The translations under genes were made by a program, and so were the position numbers. A model generated the notes under the pieces. It worked only from the letters and a program-made list of their open reading frames with translations. It did no database searches and was not told the origin of the DNA. From NCBI GenBank assembly GCA_022013635.1, contig JAKLPX010000046.1:1-7420 (forward strand): a stretch of DNA of 7,420 bases, read 5' to 3'. Origin of the DNA: Candidatus Delongbacteria bacterium. GTDB taxonomy: Bacteria > UBA4055. This document shows, piece after piece, positions 1 to 7,353 of the stretch; position 1 is the stretch's first letter, and each line of letters opens with the position of its first letter.

Positions 1-2406
1 GAAATGTGGGAAGATTATAAATATGAGTATCAACTGAGGGCAAAAGTTATTTCAATTACAAATGTTCAGAACACGCTTGAAGAAGAAAAAAGATACAGGC
101 TTGTTGTTATTGATGAGAGCCACAATTTAAGGAATAAGGAAGGTAAACGGTATAGTATAGTCAAAGATTATTTGGAGAGAAACGAATCCAAAGTAATATT
201 GCTTACAGCAACGCCTTATAATAAATCTTACATGGATTTATCAAGTCAATTGAGCTTATTTATACCTGAAAATCATAATTTGGGAATAAGTCCGGATAAA
301 TACATTCAGGAGATAGGCGGAATCACTAAATTCAGCGCAAGTCATCAGGTAAATGAGAATACGATTTCCGCATTCGATAAAAGTCCTTATTCGGAAGACT
401 GGCAGCAATTGATGGCTCTTTACCTTGTAAGAAGAACAAGAAATTTTATAAAAGAACATTATACTTATCCTGACGAAGCAACCGGAAAAAGGTATTTGAA
501 ATTTTCGGACGGATCAAGGCAGTACTTTCCTGAGAGAAAACCAAAAAAAGTTGAATATAAATTTGATTCAAGCGATGAAACGGATCAATATGCAAAATTA
601 TATACTGATGAGATCGTAAATCTGATAAATTCACTTAAATTACCCCGCTACGGTTTAGGTCAGGACATATATGTAAATAACGAACCGGGATTTATTCCTA
701 CAAAAGACGATAATTTAATACAACAGAATCTCGGTAGAGCCGGCGCAAGGCTGAAAGGTTTTGCCCGTACAAATCTTTTCAAGAGACTGGAAAGTAGCGG
801 TTATTCATTTTTACTGTCAATCAGCAGGCATCTTTTAAGAAATTATTTGTTTATGTACGCTTATGAAAACAAACTACCGTTCCCAATAGGAAAGCAGGAA
901 AGCGGAACTGTAAACGACCTGATTTTTATCGACTATGATTCTAATTCACTGCCGGGAGTAAAAAAAGAAAAAGATTTCAAGCTGCTATTTGACAAGAAAG
1001 AATATATTGAAAGAGCAAAGAAATATTACGAGGCAGTTTCTAATCAGAGGAACAAATTTGAATGGATTAACAGCATGTTGTTCAGCAAAAAGCTTTATGA
1101 TCATCTAAAAGATGACAGTAAAAGTTTATTTAAAATATTAAATGAAGGAAAGGATTGGACACCAGACGATGACAGGCAATTAACAGCTTTGATAAATTTA
1201 TGTACGAAAAAACACAAGAATGATAAAGTTTTGATTTTCACTCAGTTTGCAGATACAGCGCATTATCTCGAAAGACAATTCATAGCTAAAAAGATTCTGA
1301 AAACAGCTTGTGTGACCGGGGATGACGAAAATCCGACAGCTTTCGCTCACAGATTCAGTCCTGTAAGCAATCATAAAGAAGAACAGATTTCAGAGGATAA
1401 CGAAATAAGGGTTCTTATAGCTACAGATGTTCTTTCCGAAGGACAAAATTTGCAGGATTGCCATATAATTTTGAATTATGATCTGCCATGGGCGATTATC
1501 AGGCTTATCCAGAGAGCAGGCAGGGTTGACAGGATAGGTCAGAAAGCGGACGAAATTCTGTGTTATTCTTTTTTGCCTGAGGAAGGAATAGAGAAAATAA
1601 TAAAGCTGAGAGACAGACTGCAGAACAGGATTAGAGAAAATGCAGAAACAATAGGTTCTGACGAAGTGTTTTTTGACGGTGATCCGATAAATTTAAAAGA
1701 TTTATATAATGAGAAATCCGGGGTTTTCGATGATGGCGAAGAAACAGATATTGATCTCGGTTCTTATGCTTATGAAATATGGCGGAACGCAATCGAAAAG
1801 AATCCTCAATTAGAGAAAATCATTCCTAATTTACCTGATGTCGTTTATTCGACAAAGAAAACAGACCCTAAGCATAAAAAAGGAGTTTTGATCTATACTA
1901 GAACTTCGCACGAAAATGATATTCTGGCTTATATGGACACAAAAGGCGATATTTTAACAAAATCACAAACAGAAATTTTAAAACTTGCAAGATGCGATCA
2001 GGATGAACCGGCCATTAAAAGACTAAAAGAGCATCATGAAATTGTAAAATCAGGTGTTGAAAGCATAAAGAAGATAGAGTCTAGGATCGGCGGCCAGTTA
2101 GGACAAAGGAACGGGTCAAGATACAGAACTTATGAAAGATTAAAATTTTATATTGATGATAACCCGAACAGCCTTTTCGTGACCGACAGTCTGGTAAAAG
2201 CCACAGAAGAAATTTACAAATATCCGCTTAGGGACAGAGCTAAGGATATCTTGAACAGAGAATTTAAAAATCACATCAGAGATGAGGATTTTATTGACAT
2301 TGTAGTCAATCTTAGAGAAGACGGTAAATTGTGCAATATTCCTGAAGACGGCGAGATTAAGAGGAAAGAACCGAAGATAATATGTTCAATGGGCCTTGTG
2401 AACTAA
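1..2406 (+). CDS. SNF2-family DEAD/DEAH-type helicase, N-terminus cut by the window edge
   Basis: This is a superfamily 2 (SNF2/HepA-like) ATPase, expected to translocate on or remodel DNA. Counting the Met at base 4 as residue 1, motif II is DESH (37-40), motif III is TATP (68-71), and a VRRTR stretch lies at 142-146. The second RecA lobe carries VLIFTQF (409-415), motif V ATDVLSEGQNLQ (473-484) and motif VI QRAGRVDRIGQ (503-513), the last including the arginine fingers. About 290 residues follow motif VI. The Met at base 4 is not the start: the Walker A motif is absent, the frame is open at base 1, and motif II lies too close. About 340 residues separate motifs III and IV, a large insertion typical of the long helicases found beside DUF4062 and Eco57I-type methylase genes. 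From memory, many of those carry an N-terminal phospholipase-D-like nuclease domain, which cannot be checked here. The gene ends 14 bases before the ATPase gene, suggesting one operon. Helicase assignment is firm; the defence role is inferred from context. Confidence 0.93.
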   Translation, partial: EMWEDYKYEYQLRAKVISITNVQNTLEEEKRYRLVVIDESHNLRNKEGKRYSIVKDYLERNESKVILLTATPYNKSYMDLSSQLSLFIPENHNLGISPDKYIQEIGGITKFSASHQVNENTISAFDKSPYSEDWQQLMALYLVRRTRNFIKEHYTYPDEATGKRYLKFSDGSRQYFPERKPKKVEYKFDSSDETDQYAKLYTDEIVNLINSLKLPRYGLGQDIYVNNEPGFIPTKDDNLIQQNLGRAGARLKGFARTNLFKRLESSGYSFLLSISRHLLRNYLFMYAYENKLPFPIGKQESGTVNDLIFIDYDSNSLPGVKKEKDFKLLFDKKEYIERAKKYYEAVSNQRNKFEWINSMLFSKKLYDHLKDDSKSLFKILNEGKDWTPDDDRQLTALINLCTKKHKNDKVLIFTQFADTAHYLERQFIAKKILKTACVTGDDENPTAFAHRFSPVSNHKEEQISEDNEIRVLIATDVLSEGQNLQDCHIILNYDLPWAIIRLIQRAGRVDRIGQKADEILCYSFLPEEGIEKIIKLRDRLQNRIRENAETIGSDEVFFDGDPINLKDLYNEKSGVFDDGEETDIDLGSYAYEIWRNAIEKNPQLEKIIPNLPDVVYSTKKTDPKHKKGVLIYTRTSHENDILAYMDTKGDILTKSQTEILKLARCDQDEPAIKRLKEHHEIVKSGVESIKKIESRIGGQLGQRNGSRYRTYERLKFYIDDNPNSLFVTDSLVKATEEIYKYPLRDRAKDILNREFKNHIRDEDFIDIVVNLREDGKLCNIPEDGEIKRKEPKIICSMGLVN

Positions 2407-2411
2407 ACAAC

Positions 2412-2418
2412 GGAAAAG
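2412..2418 (+). promoter_or_regulatory. Weak ribosome binding site for the DUF4062/ATPase gene
   Basis: The purine run GGAAAAG lies 2 bases before the ATG at 2421. It is a weak, closely spaced Shine-Dalgarno candidate. It supports, with the protein homology, starting at 2421 rather than at the in-frame ATG at 2382 inside the helicase gene. Translation may mostly depend on ribosomes finishing the helicase at 2406. Confidence 0.35.
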
Positions 2419-2420
2419 CT

Positions 2421-3473
2421 ATGATAAAGATATTTATAAGCAGCGTTCAAGCCGAATTTTCAAAAGAAAGGAAAATGCTTTACGATTATATTACAAAGGA
2501 TGCCCTGCTGGGAAGATTTTTTCAGCCTTTCATATTTGAAAAATTACCTGCAAAAAGCAGAAAAGCTGACGATGTATATTTAAAAGAGGCTTCAAAAAGA
2601 GAATTTCCTTTACCTTACGAAACAGAAGAATCAGACCTGCTCAAACATCTCGATCTGATCAGAGAAGAAAAAATCTCAAACGCTGCAATCCTGCTGTTCG
2701 GCAAGAAACCGCAAAGATTTCTCATTTCTTCAGAAGTAAAATGCGCTCAGTTCTTTGGCTATGAAGTTGAAAAGCCGATTGAGAATTATCAGATTTACAC
2801 AGGCGATATTTTTGAGATGGTTGACCTTGCAGTAGCTTTCGTGATGTCTAGGATTGATCTCTGGGTTGGAACAAGAGCGGAGAGCACAAGTGTCCCTACT
2901 AAGTATGAAATACCGCGTGAAGTTGTAAAAGAGGCTATTGTGAATGCCGTAGCCCACAGGAATTACACAAGCAATTCAAGCGTACAGGTTATGCTTTTCC
3001 GCGACAGGCTCGAAGTCTGGAATTCCGGATCTCTTCCTGACGAATTGACTCCCGCCATGCTTAAAGGCCCACACAAATCCATCCCGGGCAATCCGCTAAT
3101 AGCAACACCAATGTACCTTGCCGGTTATATTGAGAAAGTCGGAACAGGTACGAGAGATATTTATAGATTTTGCAAGGAAGCAGGACTTAAAGAACCGGAA
3201 TTTCATTTTGACGGTGACTTCAGAATAACTATCTGGAGGAAAGATAAAAATGAGCCGATAAATGAGCCGATAAATGAGCCGATAAATGAGCCGATAAGAA
3301 AATTACTGAAGGAGATCCAGAATAATCCTTCCTGTTCAAAAGAAGAATTAGCCTTAAAAATAAACTTAAGCAGATCAACAGTAACAAGGCTTTTAACTAA
3401 ACTTAAAGAAGATGGAATGTTAGTAAGAATCGGCTCAAATAGAAAAGGTCGCTGGGAGATCATTAAAAAATAA
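2421..3473 (+). CDS. DUF4062 / RecG-like GHKL ATPase / winged-helix protein, internally shortened
   Basis: This is a 350-residue protein of the DUF4062 plus ATP-binding family (often annotated ATP-binding protein or RecG-like transcriptional regulator). The start at 2421 was chosen because DUF4062 proteins begin with a K-I/V-FISSVQ signature, here residues 3-10. A start at 2382 would add 13 unconserved residues. Residues 1-56 match the first part of DUF4062 (RFF, then PAKSRKADDVYL). The sequence then passes directly into the region before the ATPase (FPLP at 62-65, NAAILLFGKKPQRF at 87-100). The GHKL N-box is at 171-180 (E171, N175, H179), a G1-like VWNSG at 199-203, and a G2-like GTGT at 241-244. 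Residues 277-292 are four NEPI repeats. Residues 293-350 form a winged helix-turn-helix with an SRSTVTRLL recognition helix. Family members are usually longer, as I recall, having the rest of DUF4062 and a linker that are missing here. The substrate of the ATPase is unknown. It may act as a sensor, adaptor or regulator for the neighbouring helicase and methylase. It is followed after 12 bases by the methylase gene. Confidence 0.85.
   Translation: MIKIFISSVQAEFSKERKMLYDYITKDALLGRFFQPFIFEKLPAKSRKADDVYLKEASKREFPLPYETEESDLLKHLDLIREEKISNAAILLFGKKPQRFLISSEVKCAQFFGYEVEKPIENYQIYTGDIFEMVDLAVAFVMSRIDLWVGTRAESTSVPTKYEIPREVVKEAIVNAVAHRNYTSNSSVQVMLFRDRLEVWNSGSLPDELTPAMLKGPHKSIPGNPLIATPMYLAGYIEKVGTGTRDIYRFCKEAGLKEPEFHFDGDFRITIWRKDKNEPINEPINEPINEPIRKLLKEIQNNPSCSKEELALKINLSRSTVTRLLTKLKEDGMLVRIGSNRKGRWEIIKK
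2574..2603 (+). other. Apparent in-frame deletion junction inside the DUF4062/ATPase gene
   Basis: Residues 52-61 (VYLKEASKRE) join the early DUF4062 motif D-D/E-V/L-YL to the FPLP region that normally lies well downstream. The expected second half of DUF4062, with its CD-Y-I-LFG and YG elements, is absent. The reading frame is intact across the junction. LKEA-like residues are plausible on both sides in full-length relatives, which would fit recombination at short homology. The amount lost (of the order of 120-150 residues) is estimated from memory of the family, not from an alignment. Confidence 0.55.
3249..3296 (+). repeat. Four perfect 12-bp tandem repeats encoding NEPI x4
   Basis: The unit AATGAGCCGATA occurs four times without mismatch and is in frame, giving Asn-Glu-Pro-Ile four times. 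It sits between the GHKL ATPase domain and the C-terminal winged helix, so it acts as a linker whose length can change by 4 residues per unit without a frameshift. Similar NEPI/NDPI repeats occur, as I recall, at the same place in other AlbA/RecG-like ATP-binding proteins. Slippage during replication could readily change the copy number. On the opposite strand the repeat produces a meaningless IGSF-rich open frame. Confidence 0.95.
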
Positions 3474-3474
3474 T

Positions 3475-3480
3475 AGGAAA
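3475..3480 (+). promoter_or_regulatory. Ribosome binding site for the methyltransferase gene
   Basis: AGGAAA lies 5 bases before the ATG at 3486 and immediately after the stop of the ATPase gene. Its spacing supports the chosen methyltransferase start. Confidence 0.6.
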
Positions 3481-3485
3481 CATCA

Positions 3486-6400
3486 ATGAATAAATCTACA
3501 TTCAATTCGTATTTCAAAGCATTCAATTTTAAAGAACTATTTAACGAAATGGGCTGGGATAATTTTAAAGGTGATGTCCAGAAAATTATTATTGACGATA
3601 AAATTTATGATATACAGGGCATAGTACAGAAGCGCGATTTCGTAATAGCGTCTGTATGTCTTGATAAAATCCCCGATAACGCTACAAGAAAGAAAATTGA
3701 ATACCAATTCTCAAAATATTTTTTCGAGCATCTTCTCGTATTCTTCGATAGCACAAAGACCAAACAGGTTTGGCAATTCGCGGTCAAAGAGGAAAATAAG
3801 CCAAAGGTCATAAAGGAATTTCAATGGAATAACAGGCAAGATACAGAAGCTTTGTTTCAGCGATTCAGAAACCTGCTTTTCCATATTGACGAAGAAGAAA
3901 ATATTACACTGCTTGATGTGATCGCAAGAGTTAATGACAATTTTGCCAAGAATACGGATAAGGTTACTAAAAAATTCTACGATGAATTTAAAAAGTATCA
4001 TACAAAATTCCTCGGTTATATTGAAAATATTGATGATGAGCTTAAAGATACAGAGAACAGGAACAAACAGTGGTACGCTTCGATAATGCTAAACAGGCTC
4101 ATGTTCTGCTATTTTATTCAAAAGAAAGGCTTTCTTGATTCCAATATTCATTATCTGCACGAGAAATTGAATGAAACAAGGCAGATTACCGGAAAGAATA
4201 ATTTCTATTCGTTTTACAGGGATTTTCTTCTCGCTTTATTCCATGAAGGATTAGGCAAACCAAAGGTTTCAAGGGCAACAAAGATTAACCTTGGCAACAT
4301 ACCATACTTAAACGGCGGATTATTTGAAGTCCATCAGCTTGAATCGGAATTTGAAAATATTCAGATAAAAGATGAATTCTTTGAGCTTCTTTTCGATTTC
4401 TTCGACCAGTGGAACTGGCATCTTGACCAGAGATCAGAATCAAGCGGAAAAGACATAAATCCGGATGTTGTCGGTTATATTTTTGAAAAGTACATCAACG
4501 ACAGAGCCGCGATGGGTGCGTATTACACAAAGGAAGATATTACCGAATACATTTCTAAAAATACGATCATTCCGTTCATATTCGACGAAGTTAAGAGGAA
4601 TTATCCCAAACCTTTCGAGAATGGTGGAGAGTTTACCGAGCTTCTAAAACACAGCAAAGACGATTACATCTGCGAAGCTGTCAAAAAAGGCATAAAAGAA
4701 ACATCCGATAAAGGCATCATTCCCGATAAGATAGAAGCACTCAATCTTCCTGAAAACATATCAAGAGGGCTCGACACTACTCAGCCTAACCTGCTTGAAA
4801 GAAGAAAAGACTGGAACACAAAAACACCTTCAGAAATAGCTTTACCCACTGAAATATGGAGAGAGACGATAGACCGCTGGAAAAGGTATTTTGACATTAA
4901 GCAGAAGATCACATCGGGCGGAATAAATCAGATCAACGACCTCATAACCTATAACCTCAACATCAGGCAGTTCACGCAGGATCTTTTATCAATATCCGAC
5001 GACCCGAAATTCATAAATGAAATATATAAAGCACTCTCAAAAATAACCATCCTCGATCCAACCTGCGGTTCAGGAGCTTTCCTCTTTGCCGCCCTGAACA
5101 TACTCGAACCTCTCTACGAAACCTGCATAGACAGAATGCGCGATATGATAGGCTCAAAGAAAGTGGAGAACACAATACTCGACAACTTCATAGCCGTAAT
5201 AAAAGAAGCAGACAGCCCGAACCATCCCAACCTAAGATATTACATCTATAAAAGTATAATCATGAACAAACTCTACGGCGTGGACATAATGCGCGAAGCG
5301 GTAGAGATAGCAAAGCTCAGACTCTTCCTCAAACTCGTAGCTGAAGTAGAACCCGACACAAGAAAACCCAATGCGGGGCTTGAGCCTCTGCCGGACATTG
5401 ACTTTAACATCAGAACCGGAAACACACTCGTAGGATTCGCGAACGAAAACGAACTCTATCAGTCAATAGAAAATCACGATGCGCTCTTTGCGGAAGACAA
5501 GATCAAAACCATAAAGCAGGAATGCCAGCTCGTAAGCACAACATTCAAAAATTATCAGGATTCACAGCTCAACGACGACTCCGCAGGCAAAAACATAAGA
5601 AAAGCCAAAAAAGAACTACAGGACAGACTAAACACCCTCAACCAGCAGCTCAACAAATACCTCGCAGGCACTTACGGTTTCTGGGAAGATGAGTACGACA
5701 AAGACAAAAAGAAATACAAAAAAGACTACGAACAGTGGCTACAATCGCACCAGCCTTTCCACTGGTTCTCCGAATTCTACGAGATCATCAAAGCCAAAGG
5801 AGGCTTCGACGTAATAATCGGCAACCCGCCGTATGTAGAGTATAGCAAGGTAAGGACAGAATATACTGTCAAGAATTATGAGACAGAAAAATGTAGCAAC
5901 CTATATGCTTTCATTATGGAGCGATCACTTAATATTTTAAAATATCATAGCAAGTACGGATTTATTATACCATTGACATCTATCTCGAACAATAATATGA
6001 GTAAGTTAAGAGAAGTAATAAAAAACAATAGTTCTCTTCTAATAAGTAGCTACGAAATACGACCTGGAAAATTATTCGATGGCGTAGATCAAAGACTATC
6101 AATAATAATTGGTGACAATAATTCGAATATTAAACAATTACATACAACACAAGTAATAAGATGGTTCACTGAAGCGAGAAATACTCTTTTCAACACTTTA
6201 AAATATAATAACAATATAGCTATATATCATGATAGATTTTTGAGATTCACTTCAAATCTTGACAACTCAATTTTTAATAAGATTACAAAAAACAATGAAA
6301 TCAATACCTATTTAAGTATCAATAGAAATAAAAATCTTATAGCATATAGAACTGCAGGCGCAAGATATTGGATATTATTTAAAAATTTTGAATTTGATAC

Positions 6401-6836
6401 TAATTCTTTGAGTAATAAATGTGGATATTTTGACGAGAAGTACAAATCAGAAGTATTTACTGCAATTCTAAATTCAAATTTATATTGGTGGTACTACGCT
6501 ACTAACTTTGATATGTTCAATATTAAAGATTATATGATATTTTCTTTTAGGTTCAGTTATGAATTATGTAAAAAAATACCGGCATTATTAAAATTTAGCG
6601 AGAAAATGGAAAATGATTTAGAAAAAAATAAAATATTCCAAAAAAGTACCAGCAAAACAAGAGGCGATGTGGTAACTTACATTTATCAAAAAAGATTATC
6701 AAAACCAATTATTGATGAAATTGATAAAATTCTCGCTGAGCACTACGGATTCACAGAAGAAGAGCTTGATTTTATAATCAATTACGATATAAAATACCGC
6801 ATGGGCGATGGGCTTGAAGAAGAGGGAGAGGAATGA
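3486..6836 (+). CDS. Eco57I-like / type IIG-like N6-adenine DNA methyltransferase
   Basis: This 1116-residue protein should transfer a methyl group from S-adenosylmethionine to the N6 of adenine in a specific DNA site. Visible elements: an N-terminal region with EHLLVFF from 81 and VWQF at 95-98; a helical part with VTKKFYDEF (160-168) and LNRLMFCYFIQKKGFLD (202-218); GAYYTKED (344-351), preceding the catalytic domain; the SAM-binding motif I DPTCGSGAF (524-532); a motif II-like LYGVD (596-600); the catalytic motif IV NPPY (780-783); then a long target-recognition region. The C-terminal tail has HYGFTEEELDFI (about 1086-1097) and YDIKYRMG (1100-1107), a signature common to large Eco57I-type methylases. 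No convincing PD-(D/E)XK catalytic set is seen in the N-terminal region, so it is probably a methylase only, with cleavage done by other operon members. Composition falls sharply after NPPY and recovers near the C-terminus. The stop overlaps the next start (ATGA). The enzyme call is firm; the target sequence cannot be told. Confidence 0.94.
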   Translation: MNKSTFNSYFKAFNFKELFNEMGWDNFKGDVQKIIIDDKIYDIQGIVQKRDFVIASVCLDKIPDNATRKKIEYQFSKYFFEHLLVFFDSTKTKQVWQFAVKEENKPKVIKEFQWNNRQDTEALFQRFRNLLFHIDEEENITLLDVIARVNDNFAKNTDKVTKKFYDEFKKYHTKFLGYIENIDDELKDTENRNKQWYASIMLNRLMFCYFIQKKGFLDSNIHYLHEKLNETRQITGKNNFYSFYRDFLLALFHEGLGKPKVSRATKINLGNIPYLNGGLFEVHQLESEFENIQIKDEFFELLFDFFDQWNWHLDQRSESSGKDINPDVVGYIFEKYINDRAAMGAYYTKEDITEYISKNTIIPFIFDEVKRNYPKPFENGGEFTELLKHSKDDYICEAVKKGIKETSDKGIIPDKIEALNLPENISRGLDTTQPNLLERRKDWNTKTPSEIALPTEIWRETIDRWKRYFDIKQKITSGGINQINDLITYNLNIRQFTQDLLSISDDPKFINEIYKALSKITILDPTCGSGAFLFAALNILEPLYETCIDRMRDMIGSKKVENTILDNFIAVIKEADSPNHPNLRYYIYKSIIMNKLYGVDIMREAVEIAKLRLFLKLVAEVEPDTRKPNAGLEPLPDIDFNIRTGNTLVGFANENELYQSIENHDALFAEDKIKTIKQECQLVSTTFKNYQDSQLNDDSAGKNIRKAKKELQDRLNTLNQQLNKYLAGTYGFWEDEYDKDKKKYKKDYEQWLQSHQPFHWFSEFYEIIKAKGGFDVIIGNPPYVEYSKVRTEYTVKNYETEKCSNLYAFIMERSLNILKYHSKYGFIIPLTSISNNNMSKLREVIKNNSSLLISSYEIRPGKLFDGVDQRLSIIIGDNNSNIKQLHTTQVIRWFTEARNTLFNTLKYNNNIAIYHDRFLRFTSNLDNSIFNKITKNNEINTYLSINRNKNLIAYRTAGARYWILFKNFEFDTNSLSNKCGYFDEKYKSEVFTAILNSNLYWWYYATNFDMFNIKDYMIFSFRFSYELCKKIPALLKFSEKMENDLEKNKIFQKSTSKTRGDVVTYIYQKRLSKPIIDEIDKILAEHYGFTEEELDFIINYDIKYRMGDGLEEEGEE
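5840..6725 (+). other. AT-rich target-recognition segment of the methyltransferase, probable exchange unit
   Basis: This segment begins just after the NPPY motif and ends before the conserved C-terminal tail. By direct count, 60-base samples just upstream have 25-30 G+C (5281-5340: 29; 5581-5640: 25; 5641-5700: 30; 5761-5820: 27). Inside the segment they have 11-18 (5881-5940: 18; 5941-6000: 17; 6181-6240: 11; 6241-6300: 14; 6301-6360: 17). Samples after it rise again (6721-6780: 21; 6781-6840: 27). Codons also change, from frequent C-ending AAC, CTC and ATC to A/T-ending ones. In this enzyme class this part holds the later catalytic motifs and the target-recognition domain, so a swap would change specificity. 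Boundaries are approximate. Confidence 0.6.
6824..6831 (+). promoter_or_regulatory. Ribosome binding site for the 172-residue unknown gene
   Basis: GGGAGAGG, read inside the last codons of the methyltransferase, lies directly upstream of the ATG at 6833. With the 4-base ATGA overlap this indicates coupled translation of the methyltransferase and the next gene. Confidence 0.65.
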
Positions 6837-7351
6837 AGGATACCGGGGATAAAAAAGAATTAGTTGAAAAGATCAATTCGGTAGATTTTTATCTTATGTT
6901 TAAGTATGAATCTAGTGCATCTTTTATCGGGCCGGATTCAAGAGGTTATGCTTTTGAGATTTACGCTAATACAAATAAAGATCAGATGTTATTTAAAGAA
7001 TACAAACCTTCTGCGTGGGAAATACAGGATGGAGACACAGAAAGGTTTAATTATGATTCTAAATTGTACAAAAAGCATCTAAGATGGCATAATACTTTTA
7101 AGATAGGTGAAATTGCAGATACGCATAGCGTTTTAAACGAAGCTAAGGAATTTATAAAGCCGATAAAACTTAAAGAAATTCAGGTTTTCGATGGTGCTTA
7201 CAATAATCTGGAAATTAGGATCGGTAAGAGAAAAAAAAGATATTATTGGAATATGCTTGAAGAAGAAAGTTATTTCTTTGAAGAAGGGATAAGAAAGATT
7301 ATCAGGATTGCTAAAGGGCTGAAAAAGATAAATAAAAATATGGGAGTATAG
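6833..7351 (+). CDS. Uncharacterised 172-residue protein coupled to the methyltransferase
   Basis: I do not recognise this family. The start at 6833 overlaps the methyltransferase stop by 4 bases and has a good purine-rich ribosome binding site, so the gene is very likely real. No signal peptide, transmembrane segment, cysteine cluster or nuclease or nucleotide-binding motif is visible, so it should be cytoplasmic. It is aromatic-rich (for example FYLMFKYE near residues 19-26, RGYAFEIYA near 37-45 and RYYWNML near 136-142) and looks like a mixed alpha/beta fold. The C-terminal third is lysine-rich (KRKKR near 132-136, then an amphipathic stretch ending KGLKKINKN), which could suit nucleic-acid or partner binding. 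A coupled position between a methylase and a putative DUF262 gene suggests a stoichiometric partner, inhibitor or adaptor. That is inference from position only. Confidence 0.8.
   Translation: MKDTGDKKELVEKINSVDFYLMFKYESSASFIGPDSRGYAFEIYANTNKDQMLFKEYKPSAWEIQDGDTERFNYDSKLYKKHLRWHNTFKIGEIADTHSVLNEAKEFIKPIKLKEIQVFDGAYNNLEIRIGKRKKRYYWNMLEEESYFFEEGIRKIIRIAKGLKKINKNMGV
7342..7346 (+). promoter_or_regulatory. Ribosome binding site for the downstream DUF262-like gene
   Basis: GGGAG lies 7 bases before the ATG at 7354, inside the last codons of the 172-residue gene. It is a well-spaced Shine-Dalgarno candidate and supports the ATG at 7354 as a true start. Confidence 0.6.
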
Positions 7352-7353
7352 AC

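Noticed and set aside
256..634. Two minus-strand open frames inside the helicase gene
   Set aside because: They overlap a strongly conserved helicase reading frame, and their products have no recognisable features.
2382..2420. Upstream ATG for the DUF4062 protein, overlapping the helicase end
   Set aside because: It adds 13 residues before the conserved start KIFISSVQ; the ATG at 2421 fits the family start.
3249..3296. CRISPR-like array
   Set aside because: The 12-bp units are directly adjacent with no spacers and encode protein in frame.
3203..3526. Minus-strand 107-codon open frame with IGSF repeats
   Set aside because: It is antisense to the NEPI repeat and the winged-helix region; the repeat simply keeps the opposite frame open. 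There is no ribosome binding site or plausible protein.
3605..4001. Minus-strand open frames within the methyltransferase gene
   Set aside because: They are shadow frames opposite a real coding sequence, with low-quality hydrophobic products.
4465..4647. 60-codon + strand frame inside the methyltransferase
   Set aside because: It is out of frame with GAYYTKED and neighbouring conserved residues and has no sign of coding.
5973..5998. TTGACA followed by TAATAT, a possible internal promoter
   Set aside because: The spacing is only 14 bases, and it lies in AT-rich coding sequence where such matches occur by chance.
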